DNA of 64,000 bases, taken from assembly GCF_907164915.1 (NCBI RefSeq), contig NC_061870.1, forward strand, positions 479,501 to 543,500, written 5' to 3'. Below the pieces are notes generated by a model that was not told the DNA's origin, did not search any database, and saw only the letters and a list, made by a program, of their open reading frames with translations. Made by a program: the position numbers and the translations under genes. The DNA comes from Impatiens glandulifera (Eukaryota > Streptophyta > Magnoliopsida > Ericales > Balsaminaceae). Of this stretch, positions 34,891 through 45,808 are shown one piece after another; the stretch's first letter is position 1; each line of letters starts with the position of its first letter.

Positions 34891-35985
34891 AAGAGAAAAT
34901 ATTATGATCGATGATAATGTGAATCATTTTGGAGAGAGCGTGATGTACACCTCTAACATTTTAAATTAAGCGTCATTAGATATATTTAGATACCATGTTC
35001 AGATATTCTTATGCGTAAAATTAAACTTACCTTAATCGAAGATCAATCACAAATGAAGATAAATTGAGACTTAAGAGAGATAACAAAGTGTAAAAAACGA
35101 AATAAAAGTTTATGTTATTCATTATTTATCGAATGAGAATTAATGACCCAATCCATTTATATATATATATATATATGAATTTTGAAAACAATCATAATTA
35201 GCAAAAATATAAAACTCTAAATATATTATGTCTCAATAAACCCAGCTATAATTTTTGGATCCCTCCATACATAGTATGATCTTTACAAAATACTTGACCA
35301 ATTCATACTTTGTTTACTTGGAAAGATCATGACCGTATAGGGTAAACATATTTAATTTCTTAAAGATGAGTTTGGTCACTTGGCAGGTGAATAAAAATAT
35401 ATAACTTTTTTTAAATGTAAAAAACATTGTGGTTATCTAACTATAACAAGAGTATGATGAAGAAAAAGATGGAGGAAAGTAATGAGATATAAAAAAATTG
35501 ATTAGACAAATATGAAAATTATATTAAAAAAAGGAAATAAAAAAATAACAATATTTTCAAACGTTTGAATTCTTTTTGAGGGGATTCAATTTAATGATTT
35601 TAGTCCATAATTTGACATTGTTGATAATATGGTGTTTGTTGATTCTAGGCACGGTGTTGCAATTATTTGTATAGGGTAACCTTTATTAGAATTCACCTAA
35701 AAACAAAATTTTAAAATATTTTTTTTAATGTTTGAAATATTCACCTATAATTATTAATTTATAATATTTAACTAGTTAGTTAAGTTATGTTATTTTTAAC
35801 AAATAACTATTATACATTTGTACATAAATTTTGAAAATGCTAAAATAAAAATAAAAATTATTTATGACTCATCAATATCTAACCTTCAAAATGGGAAATT
35901 TGACGAAATGGTCCTTAAATGCGAAAAGTGCCAGCGCATAAATTAAATATCGTTGGTGACCTTTTTTTTTCTAACGAAAATGCCC
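34890..35985. other. AT-rich intergenic DNA
   Basis: No gene seen. AGATACCATGTTCAG near 34989 vaguely recalls a minus-strand tRNA-Met primer site beside a Copia LTR, but I cannot support an element. Confidence 0.4.
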
Positions 35986-35988
35986 CTA

Positions 35989-36050
35989 TTGCGTCACGCA
36001 ACCTCCCGTTGCGTGACGCAACTAGGTGCATTGTGAAAAGTCCACAATGC
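35989..36050. repeat. Two adjacent short hairpins
   Basis: A perfect 14-bp stem TTGCGTCACGCAAC / GTTGCGTGACGCAA (35989-36002, 36008-36021) has a 5-base loop. An 8-bp stem GCATTGTG / CACAATGC (36028-36035, 36043-36050) follows. Both lie about 150-200 bases upstream of the possible start codon at 36205. Confidence 0.85.
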
Positions 36051-36204
36051 CCTTGCTATATAATTAAAAAATTCCAATTCTTCCAATTTCTTTTCATTTA
36101 TTTCTTTCATGTTCTCTATACACATCCCCTTATCCCCTTCTCCTCCTTCTCTATAAAAACAAGACGACCCCCGACGAAGACGTCGGAATCCCAGCGAAGG
36201 AAGG

Positions 36205-36844
36205 ATGTCCGCGGCTATTGGTATGCTTCCTTTGTATTCCACTTGTTATTTATTTTTCTTTCTTTTGACGCATTGTTTGTTAGGTTTAGGTTTAGGGATT
36301 GATTGGGTAAATGCCACCGTTGCGGCGGAATCTGGGTGTGTCTTACGAATGCGGATGCGTCACGCGGGTGCGTCTCGTAAGTGCGTTTTGCGAATGCGGG
36401 TGCGTCTCGCGAGTGCGTCTTGCGAATGCAGGTGCATCTCGCGGGTGCATGGAAGTAATTATCTGTTTCAAATAATCTTCCCATCTCTCTCTTTGTGTGT
36501 GTGTAACGGATATATGTATTCATCGGGATCTAAACAAAGTTCAAATAATCAACTTGGAAAGAAGATAAACCCTAATGTCCAACTAACTCCTACCCCAAAC
36601 CCTAATCTCCACAATTGCACACACTAGAGACAACCAGCTAGAAGAAGAAGATAAAGAGATATTAGAGAAAGCAGAACTGGTTAAAAGGAAGAACTCGGAG
36701 AATTTGTCAAGCATGCCAGTTGTTATGAAAAGAATGAAAGAATGTATATCCAGGATAGACAAGTTAGAAGAAACAAGGACAGGTTTTATTCATCCTGCAT
36801 TTAGAAAGAAGAAGACAACGACGGAGGGAGCTAGTTTTACTTGA
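36205..36844 (+). CDS. Possible small two- or three-exon gene, function unknown
   Basis: Candidate exon 1 is ATGTCCGCGGCTATTG (36205-36220) followed by a GTATGC donor. The candidate last exon is 36628-36844, after the acceptor CACACACTAG. It is open to a TGA and coding in character: QLEEEDKEILEKAELVKR, KNSENLSSMPVVMKRMKECI, SRIDKLEE, then a basic end HPAFRKKKTTTEGASFT. A middle exon may carry SSGSKQSSNNQLGKKINPN (about 36517-36627). The last exon looks like the charged helical C-terminus of a small conserved plant protein, which I cannot name. The exon structure is a guess. The uninterrupted frame 36205-36627 runs through a GC-rich repeat and is not convincing as protein. It could also be a gene fragment. 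Confidence 0.35.
36338..36452. repeat. GC-rich imperfect minisatellite
   Basis: Repeats of about 32 bp built on TGCGAATGCGGGTGCGTCTC, about three units, lying between the candidate exons of the small gene. Confidence 0.6.
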
Positions 36845-37590
36845 CAATTTTCGACTTGTACATGTAATTTATGTGCTGCTTTTAAGCCAATGCTGTTTGT
36901 CTGTATTCAATTTGCTGCATTGTATGTCTCTTCTAGGTTGCTTTTGAGATTTTTTTTTACAACACAATGTATGTCTTGCTTTGTTGTTGTCTGAATGATT
37001 TACTGAATAGTTATGCTTATTCACTCCCATTTCTGTTGTATAACTATTATCTTAATTGCGGTTACAAATGTTTATTTACTTTTCTGTAATTTTTGAGTTT
37101 TGTTTTGGAAAAAAACTCAATATTGGTGGTGGATAGATAGTTTTGTTTGTGTAAAGTTGTATTTTAAGCTAGATGAGATTTTGATTTCTTATTTGGAATA
37201 AAATTGAGAGAAAAATAAATAGTGACAACATAGGCTTAATGTGTTTTGACACAATATTTTCAAAATCTAATCAATTCGAGTTGACTCATTTATTATTCAC
37301 GGAGTCATGCCCTAGAAGGAGTTTACACTATAAATGAAATGAAATTCAAATGAATTATTATTTTTTGCAGTTACTAAAAATATTGAAATAAATAGCCTGC
37401 AAATGGGATTCAATCTAATTCATGCAGCAATATGTTTGCAGCAGCAATGCAATTTTGAGTACTTTTAAAGCTTTGATGACATGGAACTGATGGGTTTTTG
37501 TATGGTTGGCCGCCTGATTAAGCCCTCTTGAATATATGAAATAATAAGCTGCAGGAAAAAGCATTTAATTGAATAGAGAATGTACAAAAG
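36845..37590. other. 3' flank, no gene seen
   Basis: T-rich sequence that may include the 3' UTR of the candidate gene above. No further coding signal. Confidence 0.4.
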
Positions 37591-37599
37591 CAATAAGTT

Positions 37600-39388
37600 T
37601 TAAGGCAATTAGGTTTATGTACCTCCCCTTTTCTGTTGAACATTTGGCCAATACATAACCCAGCGTGCGTTTATGGAAATGGGACTTGTCATCTGGAATA
37701 ATAGATATAGTGAAGGCAACATGATTATAAGAAGTTTGTTTTTCAAAGAATAAGAAAAGATATATAGAATTAAGAATGTGTTAGGGTCTGTGGCGGGGTT
37801 CTTTCACATTTCCAGATGCCCCGCTCTCAAAGGCTGCCATTCTTTCTTCAGCCGCATCCAATCTTCGGTCTATAGCAGCTTACATCGTAGCTGTTTGTTG
37901 GGACAGACTTTCAATACGGGCCTTAAGCGCATCCATTTCCGAATGCTGGCGAATTTCTACCATTCCGAGAATCGATAAGCTCTGATACCAATATGTTAAT
38001 CTTGAAATAATAACTTAGCTTTCCGAGTTCTTGATACCAAGAATCGGGTTCTTGATAGTTGGGACCGAGGGTGGAATTCTATACTCAAGCGCAATGGATA
38101 TAATGTGAGAAGAGAATTCGAGGTTAAGGAGAGAAGAACCAAAGGTGAGAAGAGAAATACTACTAGAATACACCTAGTAGTCCAAGATAGGGGTCCAAGA
38201 CCGAAAGAATAACTTAGAGTAACAACTTTCACAAGCTTCAATTCCTAACCCAAAAAGTGGGGTGAGCATCCGCATTTAAAGCGGCTGAATTACCCAAGAG
38301 TAGTCGGTTACAAACTTGTTACAACAACTTGTAGAAATAAAAGAATTCGGTTTGAGAGAAATATAAGAGAGGGGAAACAAAATAGAATTATTAAACAAAA
38401 GACATAAACTGACCCATATGCACACTAGGACCGAGAAAAGGGTGCTGCAAATAATTTAGGACTGAGGCCTTGTTGAGTAGACCCTAACAAAATGTTAATT
38501 TGAGACTTAACCAAGTATAATATCCACTCATCCGCTCTAAACTGCCTATGGAACCACATTCTGATCAATACACCAACGGCAAACAAAGAAAAGACAATGG
38601 ATCAATGATGCTTACGAGTGATCCAGACTGGTTTGGGTAATTGTCAAACCTTTTTTCTTATGAGGAATTGTTCTCACAGAGGTAAGCATCATATCTGATG
38701 CATAGGCTACCACACTCCTGCAAATTGCAATCCCCTTTCCATTCCATCACATTCATGAGATTACTAGGAATTACAAAAATAAGAAAAAGATCAGATCCCT
38801 CACATGTGTAAAGCTGGGTCATCAGAAATAACCGTTACAAATTCATATTAATTTCAAGAAACAAATGAAAAAAATAGTGTCTAAAATTGTATCTAAGGTG
38901 AGTAAGCTTTGATATTAAAGCAACATAATTTACGCTGACACAGTAACATAGATGATCTTACTCTTACATGGGAAATCTAGGGTCAATTATATATCTCTGT
39001 CGCAGCTCTTCCAACAACAGAAGCTGCAAAAAGATATCAAGTTAAAGACAGGTCAAGCCAAAGCATCAATCGAATGACCATTTCCCAAAAATAATATTTA
39101 ATTTACTAATGGGATTACAATTTCAGGTTCAGGCACCATCGACATTATTGCATCCTGGTGCTCAAATCCCTTTTCCTCTTTCTACCACAGATCCAAATCA
39201 ATAAAATTAGACAGGTAATTCAGATGAAGCAATTAGTGCAATAACAAGAAGTCAAGTGTTTATAGTAAGAAGCATGAACGTACCTGAAATAAAGCAAGCA
39301 AAGAGAAAACTACGTTTCCCTTTCCCTTCTGTATTGCATCTACCTTTCGGGTGGCAAAACTTTTTCCATCACGAACGTGATAAACTTC
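37600..39388 (-). pseudogene. Acyl-CoA thioesterase 2 (TesB-like) C-terminal part, truncated
   Basis: Exon-like pieces with good splice borders read in family order: 39284-39388 ([20 protein letters not shown]), 39119-39181 (GFEHQDAIMSMVPEPE), 38968-39023 (LLLLEELRQRYIIDPRFP), 38616-38717 (SVVAYASDMM, GLTITQTSLDHS), 38512-38560 (MWFHRQFRADEWILYL) and a last piece at about 37600-37700 (GLCIGQMFNRKGEV). Plant TesB-type thioesterases are peroxisomal enzymes that hydrolyse acyl-CoA. The N-terminal half is absent above 39388, and part of the family's middle is missing between 38968 and 38717. The last piece needs a one-base shift after SINAR. A 711-bp LTR relic sits in the intron before it. I read it as a dead gene copy. 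Confidence 0.8.
37779..38489 (-). mobile_element. LTR retrotransposon relic: one LTR, primer site and gag start
   Basis: On the minus strand, a 496-bp LTR (37994-38489, TGTTAGGGTCTAC...AAGATTAACA) is followed by the primer site TTGGTATCAGAGC (37979-37991). About 190 bases of gag-like coding text come next (VEIRQHSEMDALKARIESL). The piece then ends at CAGACCCTAACA, the reverse complement of its own first bases. The flanks GAATG (37774-37778) and AAATG (38490-38494) look like a 5-base duplication with one change. It lies in an intron of the thioesterase pseudogene. Confidence 0.7.
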
Positions 39389-40010
39389 ATACATAATTGG
39401 CACTAATAAAGAAATTAAATTGTTTAAGCGTTTAATGAGATTTTAAAAGTGTATTTTGATATTTAAAATATTATTAACTTCATAATTTGAATTGGAAACT
39501 GTTTTTATTTATTTATTTATTTTATCTTTCCACTCAAATCCCATGAATTATTCCTCTTAAGTTTGCTATTTTTATAGGTGTGTAGAATTTTCTTTATTTT
39601 GTATGTATATATGTAACCTAGCAAAATTAAGACAAGAACATAATAAAACATAACTAAAAAATAAAATAAAATTTTCAAGGTAAATAAAAGGTCCTTAACC
39701 AAAAAGAGAAAAAAAGTTTTTTTTTTATAAAACCAAAATCGGCCCTTGAATTGGCCATTTAAAAAGACTCTAAAGCATAACAAAAAAAAGCAAGTATAAA
39801 AAAGGGGTAAAAAAACTTTCTTACTTTTTTTTTTAAAAAATAATAAAAAAATAGCAATCTTTTTTTTACACATTATTTATTATATATTTTTTTGAATGAT
39901 TAGATTTAAGTATTTTGCATATATAAATGTATACTTATATGTTAATAAAGTTTTTTGGATTTTTTATGCAATTTGGGATCCATTTGGATCACCATAAGTA
40001 AGTTAGAATA
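39389..40010. other. AT-rich intergenic DNA
   Basis: Homopolymer-rich; the minus-strand frame at 39517-39873 is Lys/Phe-rich and not a gene. Confidence 0.5.
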
Positions 40011-40068
40011 GAGTTATGTTGAAAAAAGGCAATCTTACAACTTTTGCTTTAGGACCTCTTGCACCTGA

Positions 40069-40157
40069 CCCAGAATCGAGGATCCAGGACTTAAGACCGA
40101 GGAATGAGGACCGAGGACCGAGCATCAGAAGACCGAGGACCGAGAATGGAGGACCGA
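40069..40157. repeat. Short GAGGACCGA-type repeat cluster
   Basis: Repeats of GAGGACCGAG and AGACCGAGGA within about 90 bases. The core GACCGAG is also part of the satellite unit that starts 0.9 kb further on. Confidence 0.6.
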
Positions 40158-40249
40158 ACTGCATTTATTTATTTGTTTATTTATTTATTATTTTATTTTA
40201 TGTTTTCTTTAGTCTTTTGTTTGTTTGACATTTTTTATTTTGCTTAGTT

Positions 40250-40900
40250 AAGAGTTTGTGGCTTGCTTGATCTTAGGTTAGAAAAATAAAATAAAATTAA
40301 ACTCTAACTAAAATTGAACCTAGCCCAAGCTTAGACTTAGGATTTTCCTTATACTTAGGATTTTTTTTTTTGAAATTTTTTAAAATAAAAACCCAAAAAA
40401 ATAAAATAAAATTTTAGACCCTTTAAAAAATTCACTAAAGTTCTTGAAAATTAATCTAGACTTAGGCCAATTAATTTTTGATTAATAACTTGTCTAGTTT
40501 TGATTTTTAGGATAACTTTAGGTGTAGGTTATTTGTTTTAGTTTTCTTTTGTCTTTGTTTATTCTTTCTTTTTTTGTTTATCTCATGCAAACACTTTAAA
40601 TGTTTAAAATGAAAAATTCTAAAATGTAAAACGTAAGAAATTTGAAAAAAGGCCAAAATTAATTAGTAGAGACCTTAGGGCGTTGTGGGACATAACGTCT
40701 AAAAAACCCTTTCCCACTCGTAACCAAACGCCGAACTCACATCTCTTAATTTTTTATTTTTTGAAATTAGGTGGCGACTCTCTAGTTGTGAGAATGAATT
40801 AATATTGAAAAAAGTTAAAGTAGGCCTATGACATACTTCCTATTAAAAAACTCCCAATCTCTCCCAGATTTGATGTGAAGGTAAATATAGATTTGTCTAC
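40250..40900 (+). mobile_element. LTR 3' end remnant with tRNA-Arg-type primer site (Ogre/Tat-like)
   Basis: The text CCCTTTCCCACTCGTAACC, CCAAACGCCGAACTC and then GGTGGCGACTCTCTAG (40770-40785) resembles LTR ends of plant Tat/Ogre Gypsy elements, whose primer site is TGGCGACTCC from tRNA-Arg. No coding part is visible next to it, and the other LTR is not in the window. The assignment rests on this short text only. Confidence 0.4.
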
Positions 40901-41037
40901 AAAACCTCATTTTTAAAACTTTAAATTTTCAAATATTAAAATTAATTCCCCTCACGTTTTCAAAATAATTTTTTTAAAGAGCGTCCCAGAATTTTTAAAC
41001 TAGTAGATAAAAAAAATGTTTTAAAAAATCGATCACA

Positions 41038-43350
41038 AGACTGAGGGAAGTTGTTGGCTGGCTAAGTCTGGACCGAGGGAAGTTGTTGGATGGCTAAGTC
41101 AGACCGAGGAAAGTTGTTGGTTGGCTAAGTCAGACCGAGGGGAGTTGTTGGCTGGCTAAATCTGGACCAAGGGAAGTTGTTGACTGGCTAAGTTTGGACC
41201 GAGGAAAGTTGTTGGCTGACTAAGTCAGGACCGAGGGAAGTTGTTGGCTGGCTAAGTCAGACCGAGGGAAGTTGTTGACTGGCTAAGTCTGGACCGATGG
41301 AAGTTGTTGGCTGTCTAAGTCTGGACCGAGGGAAGTTGTTGGCTAGCTAAGTCTAGACCGAGGGAAGTTGTTGGTTGGCTAAGTCAGACCGAGAGAAGTT
41401 GTTGGCTAGCTAAGTCAAGACTAAGAGAAGTTGTTGGTTGGCTAAGTCAGACCGAGGGAAGTTGTTGGCTGGCTAAGTCTAAACCAAGGGAAGTTGTTGG
41501 TTGGCTAAGTAAGACAGAGGGAAGTTGTTGGTTGGATAACTTTGGACCGGGGGAAGTTGTTGGCTGGTTAACTTTGGACCGAGGGAAGTTGTATACTAGC
41601 TAAGTCTGGACCAAGAGAAGTTGTTGGCTGGCTAAGTCAGGACCGACGGAAGTTGTTGGTTGGCTAAGTCAGACCGAGGGAAGTTGTTGGCTGGCTAAGT
41701 TTAGACCGAGGAAAGTTGTTGTCTGGATAAGTCAGACTGAGAGAAGTTGTTGGCTAGCTAAGTAAGGACCGAGGGAAGTTGTTGTCTAGCTAAGTATGGA
41801 CCGAGAGAAGTTGTGGGCTGGCTAAGTTAGGACCGTGGGAAGTTGTTGGCTGGCTAAGTCAGACTGAGGGAAGTTTTTGGCTGGCTAAGTCTATATTGAG
41901 GGAAGTTGTTGGCTGGCTTAGTCAGACCTAGGGAAGTTGTTGGCTGGCTAAGTCTGGACCGAGGGAAGTTGTTGGATGCCTATGTAAGACCGAGGGAAGT
42001 TGTTGGCTGTCTAAGTATGGTCCGAGGGAAGTTGTTGGCTGGCTATGTCAGACCGAGAGAAGTTGTTGGCTGGCTATGTCTGGACCGAGGGAAGTTGTTG
42101 ACTGGCTAAGTCAGAGCGAGGGAAGTTGTTGGCTGGCTAAGTCTGGAGCGAAGCAAGTTGTTGGTTGGCTAAGTCAAACCGAGGGAAGTTGTTGGATGAC
42201 TAAGTCTAGTCCTAGGGAAGTTGTTGGCTAGATAAGTCAAACCAATGGAAGTTGTTGGCTAACTAAGTCTGGACCGAGGAAAGTTGTTGACTGGCTAAGG
42301 CTGGACTGAGGGAATTTGTTGGCTGGCTAAGTCTGGACCGAGGGACGTTGTTGACTGGCTAAGTCAGAGCGAGGGAAGTTGTTGGCTGGCTAAGTCTAGA
42401 CTAAAGAAAGTTGTTGGTTGGCTAAGTCAGACCGAGGGAAGTTATTGGATGGCTATGTCTGGTCCGAGGGAAGTTGTTGGCTAGATAAGTCAAACCAATG
42501 GAAGTTGTTGGCTAGCTAAGTCTAGACCGAGGAAAGTTGTTGACTGGCTAAGTCTTGACCGAGGGAATTTGTTGGCTGGCTAAGTCTGGACCGAGGGAAG
42601 TTGTTGGCTGTCTAAGTCTGGACCGAGGGAAGTTGTTGGCTAGCTAAGTCTAGACGAGGGAAGTTGTTGGTTGGCTATGTCAAACCGAGAGAAGTTGTTG
42701 GCTAGCTAAGTCAAGACTAAGGGAAGTTGTTGGTTGGCTAAATCAGACCGAGGGAAGTTGTTGGCTGGCTAAGTCTAAACCAAGGGAAGTTGTTGGTTGG
42801 CTAAGTCAGACCGAGAGAATTTGTTGGCTGGCTAAGTCAGACCGAGAGAAATTGTTGCCTGGCTAAGTAAGAAACGAGGGATGTTGTTGGCTGGCTAAGT
42901 CAGACCAAGGGAAGTTGTTGGCTAGCTAAGTCAGACCGAGAGAAGTTGTTGGCTGGCTAAGTGAGACCGAGGGAAGTTGTCGGCTGGCTAAGTCAGATCG
43001 AGAGAAGTTGTTGGCTGGATAAGTTAGTCCGAGAGAAGTTGTTGGCTGGCTAAGTAAGGACTGAGGGAAGTTGTTGGCTGGCTAAGTCAGACCGAGAGAA
43101 TTTGTTGGCTGGCTAAGTCAGACCGAGGGAAGTTGTTGGCTGGCTAAGTCTGGACCGAGGGAATTTATTGGCTGGCTAAGTCAGACCGAGGGAAGTTGTT
43201 GGCTTGCTAAGTCTGGACCGAGGGACGTTGTTGGCTGGCTAAGTCAGAGCGAGGGAAGTTGTTGGCTGGCTAGGTCTGGACCGAAGGAAGTTGTTGATTG
43301 GGTAAGTCAGATCGAGGGAAGATGTTGGCTGGGTAACTCTGGTCCGATGG
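41038..43350. repeat. Minisatellite array, 31/32-bp unit, part 1
   Basis: Imperfect tandem copies (about 73) of a unit read as GAAGTTGTTGGCTGGCTAAG followed by TCAGACCGAGG (31 bp) or TCTGGACCGAGG (32 bp). Divergence between neighbours is mostly single-base. The array is cut by the Copia insertion at 43356 and goes on at 53619. Short open frames inside it (for example 41906-42109, repeating REVVGWL) are a by-product of a 63-bp dimer being divisible by three. Confidence 0.97.
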
Positions 43351-43355
43351 AAGTT
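43351..43355. other. Target site duplication of the Copia element, left
   Basis: AAGTT here and again at 53619-53623. It is satellite unit sequence, so the element inserted into a pre-existing array. Confidence 0.9.
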
Positions 43356-45759
43356 TGTTGGGTCAAATTATTTTGACTAAGTGTTGAAATAATTTACCCA
43401 CTGATATTTTGATGATGAAATAATTTATAAGTTTCAATACAGGTGTATTGAGACAACATGTCTCTAGACTTGGATCTAATGAGGGCCATTAGACCGATCT
43501 TGACTTTCATTCGCATAGAATTAGACTCACAGTCTAACTCATCGGAGTTAGACGTGCAGTCTAACTCATCGGAATTAGACGTGTAAGTCCAATAGATGTG
43601 TAAAGAATTAGACGGATAGTCTAATGAATACATAGATTTAGACGTACAGTCTAACTCATCGGAGTTTGACGTGTAAGTCTAATAGGTGTAAAGAATTAGA
43701 CGTATGGTCTAATGAATACACGAAATTAGACGTGAGTCTAATAGAATTAGACGTACAGTCTAACTCATCGGAGTTAGACGTGTAAGATTAATAGATGTAA
43801 AGAATTAGACGGATGGTCTAATGAATACACGGATTAGACGTGAGTCTAATAGAATTAGACGTACAGTCTAACTTATCGAAGTTAGACGTGTAAGTCTAAT
43901 AGACGTAGAGAATTAGACGAATGGTCTAATGAATACGCGGAATTAGACGGACAGTCTAATTAGTGAAAGTTAGACGTGAGTCTAACTCATTCAGATTAAT
44001 CTGAGGTAGAACCGGAATTAGACGTGGCAGTCTATCTCTGTGGAGTTAGACGTACCCGTCTAATGGTTATTTAATAATTAGACGGGTTCTCTAATTAGTG
44101 AAAGTTAGACGTGAGTCTAACTCCTTCAGACAAGTCTGAGGTAGAACCGGAATTAGACGCGGCAGTCTAACTCAGTTAAAGTTTGACGTGTCGATCTAAT
44201 GGTTATTTAATAATTAGACGGGTTGTCTAATTAGTGAAAGTTAGACGTGAGTCTAACTCCTTCAGACAAGTCTGAGGTAGAACCGGAATTAGACGCGGTA
44301 GTCTAACTCAGTAAGAGTTAGACGTGTCGGTCTAATGGTTATTTAATAATTAGACGGGTTGTCTAATTAGTGAAAGTTAGACGTGAGTCTAACTCCTTCA
44401 GACAAGTCTAAGGTAGAACCAGAATTAGACGCGGCAGTCTAACTCAGTAAGAGTTAGACGTGTCGGTCTAATGGTTATTTAATAATTAGACGGGTTGTCT
44501 AATTAGTAAAAGTTAGACGTGAGTCTAACTCCTTCAGACAAGTCTGAGGTAGAACCGGAATTAGACGCGTCACTCTAACTTAGTAAGAGTTAGACGTGTC
44601 GGTCTAATGGTTATTTAAGAATTAGACGGGTTGTCTAATTAGTAAAAGTTAGACGTGAGACTAACTCCTTCAGACAAGTCTGAGGTAGAACCGGAATTAG
44701 ACGTGGCAGTCTAACTCAGTGGAGTTAGACGTACCCGTCTAATGGTTATTGAAATTAGACGCGAGTCTAATTATATTAGACCAGGCGGTCTAATAGACGT
44801 TTTTCATTAGAAAGAGTTGACTTATTTCATTAGACTGATTTTCTCAAATCCGTCTAACTGAAATACGTCTAATGCTCTGTTCAAGTAGTACGCTTGAATC
44901 TAGCATTTCTCCTATCCACGTGCTATAGCTGTACCCTACTCCTGCTCCACTTTCCAGTGAAGATTAGTACAACTGCTATATGCATCCAATCAAGGAATGC
45001 CACGTAAGGGAATTTTCCTCACATTACCCGTTTTGCAGGTACATCTCTGATGGAATATTCGGCGCACTACCAGTTCGGTACGGCCACGATCCTTGTGCTC
45101 AGAACCTGCTGTGTACAATGGAGGCTGTCCAATGAAAGAGCGCCACGTATCATTCTTGAAGATTCGACCGTTAGCTCCTGCTCTGTATTTAATCAATCCT
45201 AAGAGTAACGGACGAAGCAGCGACTTTATCGTTTTCAAGCCAATACAAACGAACAAGCATTCTAATTTTGCAGAGAGAGACTACTCAATCATCTTGCTTA
45301 CTGAACTTATTCTGTGAAGCTTCTTTCTGATTGTACTGTGTGTGAATCGAGAGAGAGAGCTAGAATCAAAACACATTAGCTGAGTGATTTTCTTCATCTT
45401 GTAATTGAACAGAAAGTGTTCTGTTCAATAGTGAACTAAGTGTGTGTAAACCATATTTGATTCTCATCATATTATAGTGAATCCTTCCGGTGGTTGGAAG
45501 AAGGGGTGACGTAGGAGAGTTTCTCTGAATATCCATAAACAAACTGCTGTGTTCTTCATTTCTGTCATCTTTTCATATTTCATCTTGTGCTTCAAACCCA
45601 AGTAAACAATTCTGCCTTGAATCTGTTTCAAGTGTTTACAAAAGTTTGCGTAGAATAGAAAGAGATATTAATCCCTAACAGGATTTCTATCAAACCGTTT
45701 TTCATAAGCCTTCATCATTAGCCAGATCCCCGTCTCTATTGATAAAGCCGATCCTATCA
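43356..45759 (+). repeat. Copia 5' LTR with TTAGAC/GTCTAA palindromic repeats
   Basis: Begins TGTTGGGTCAAATTATTTTG and ends GATCCTATCA. From about 43500 to 44860 it is packed with TTAGAC and its complement GTCTAA, often as TTAGACGT...AGTCTAA palindromes. Five tandem units of about 136 bp have anchors at 44081, 44218, 44353, 44489 and 44625. A probable promoter and leader follow (GTATTTAATC near 45186). Confidence 0.93.
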
Positions 45760-45760
45760 A

Positions 45761-45773
45761 TTGGTATCAGAGC
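45761..45773 (+). other. tRNA-Met primer binding site of the Copia element
   Basis: TTGGTATCAGAGC, one base after the 5' LTR end. Confidence 0.9.
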
Positions 45774-45808
45774 ACTGTTTCTATTCTCAAGTATCAAGTA
45801 CCCAAAGC

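Noticed and set aside
39517..39873. 118-codon minus-strand frame rich in Lys, Phe and Leu
   Set aside because: Composition follows the A/T homopolymers; no domain or splice context.
41906..42109. 67-codon frame repeating REVVGWL-type text in the satellite
   Set aside because: It follows from a 63-bp dimer being a multiple of three; neighbouring units carry stops and shifts.
41038..43350. A CRISPR-like array of short direct repeats
   Set aside because: Repeats are contiguous and imperfect with no unique spacers, in plant nuclear DNA; it is a minisatellite.
44990..45317. Frames in the Copia 5' LTR and their counterpart at 52856-53044
   Set aside because: LTR sequence present twice, broken differently in each copy; no protein family recognised.
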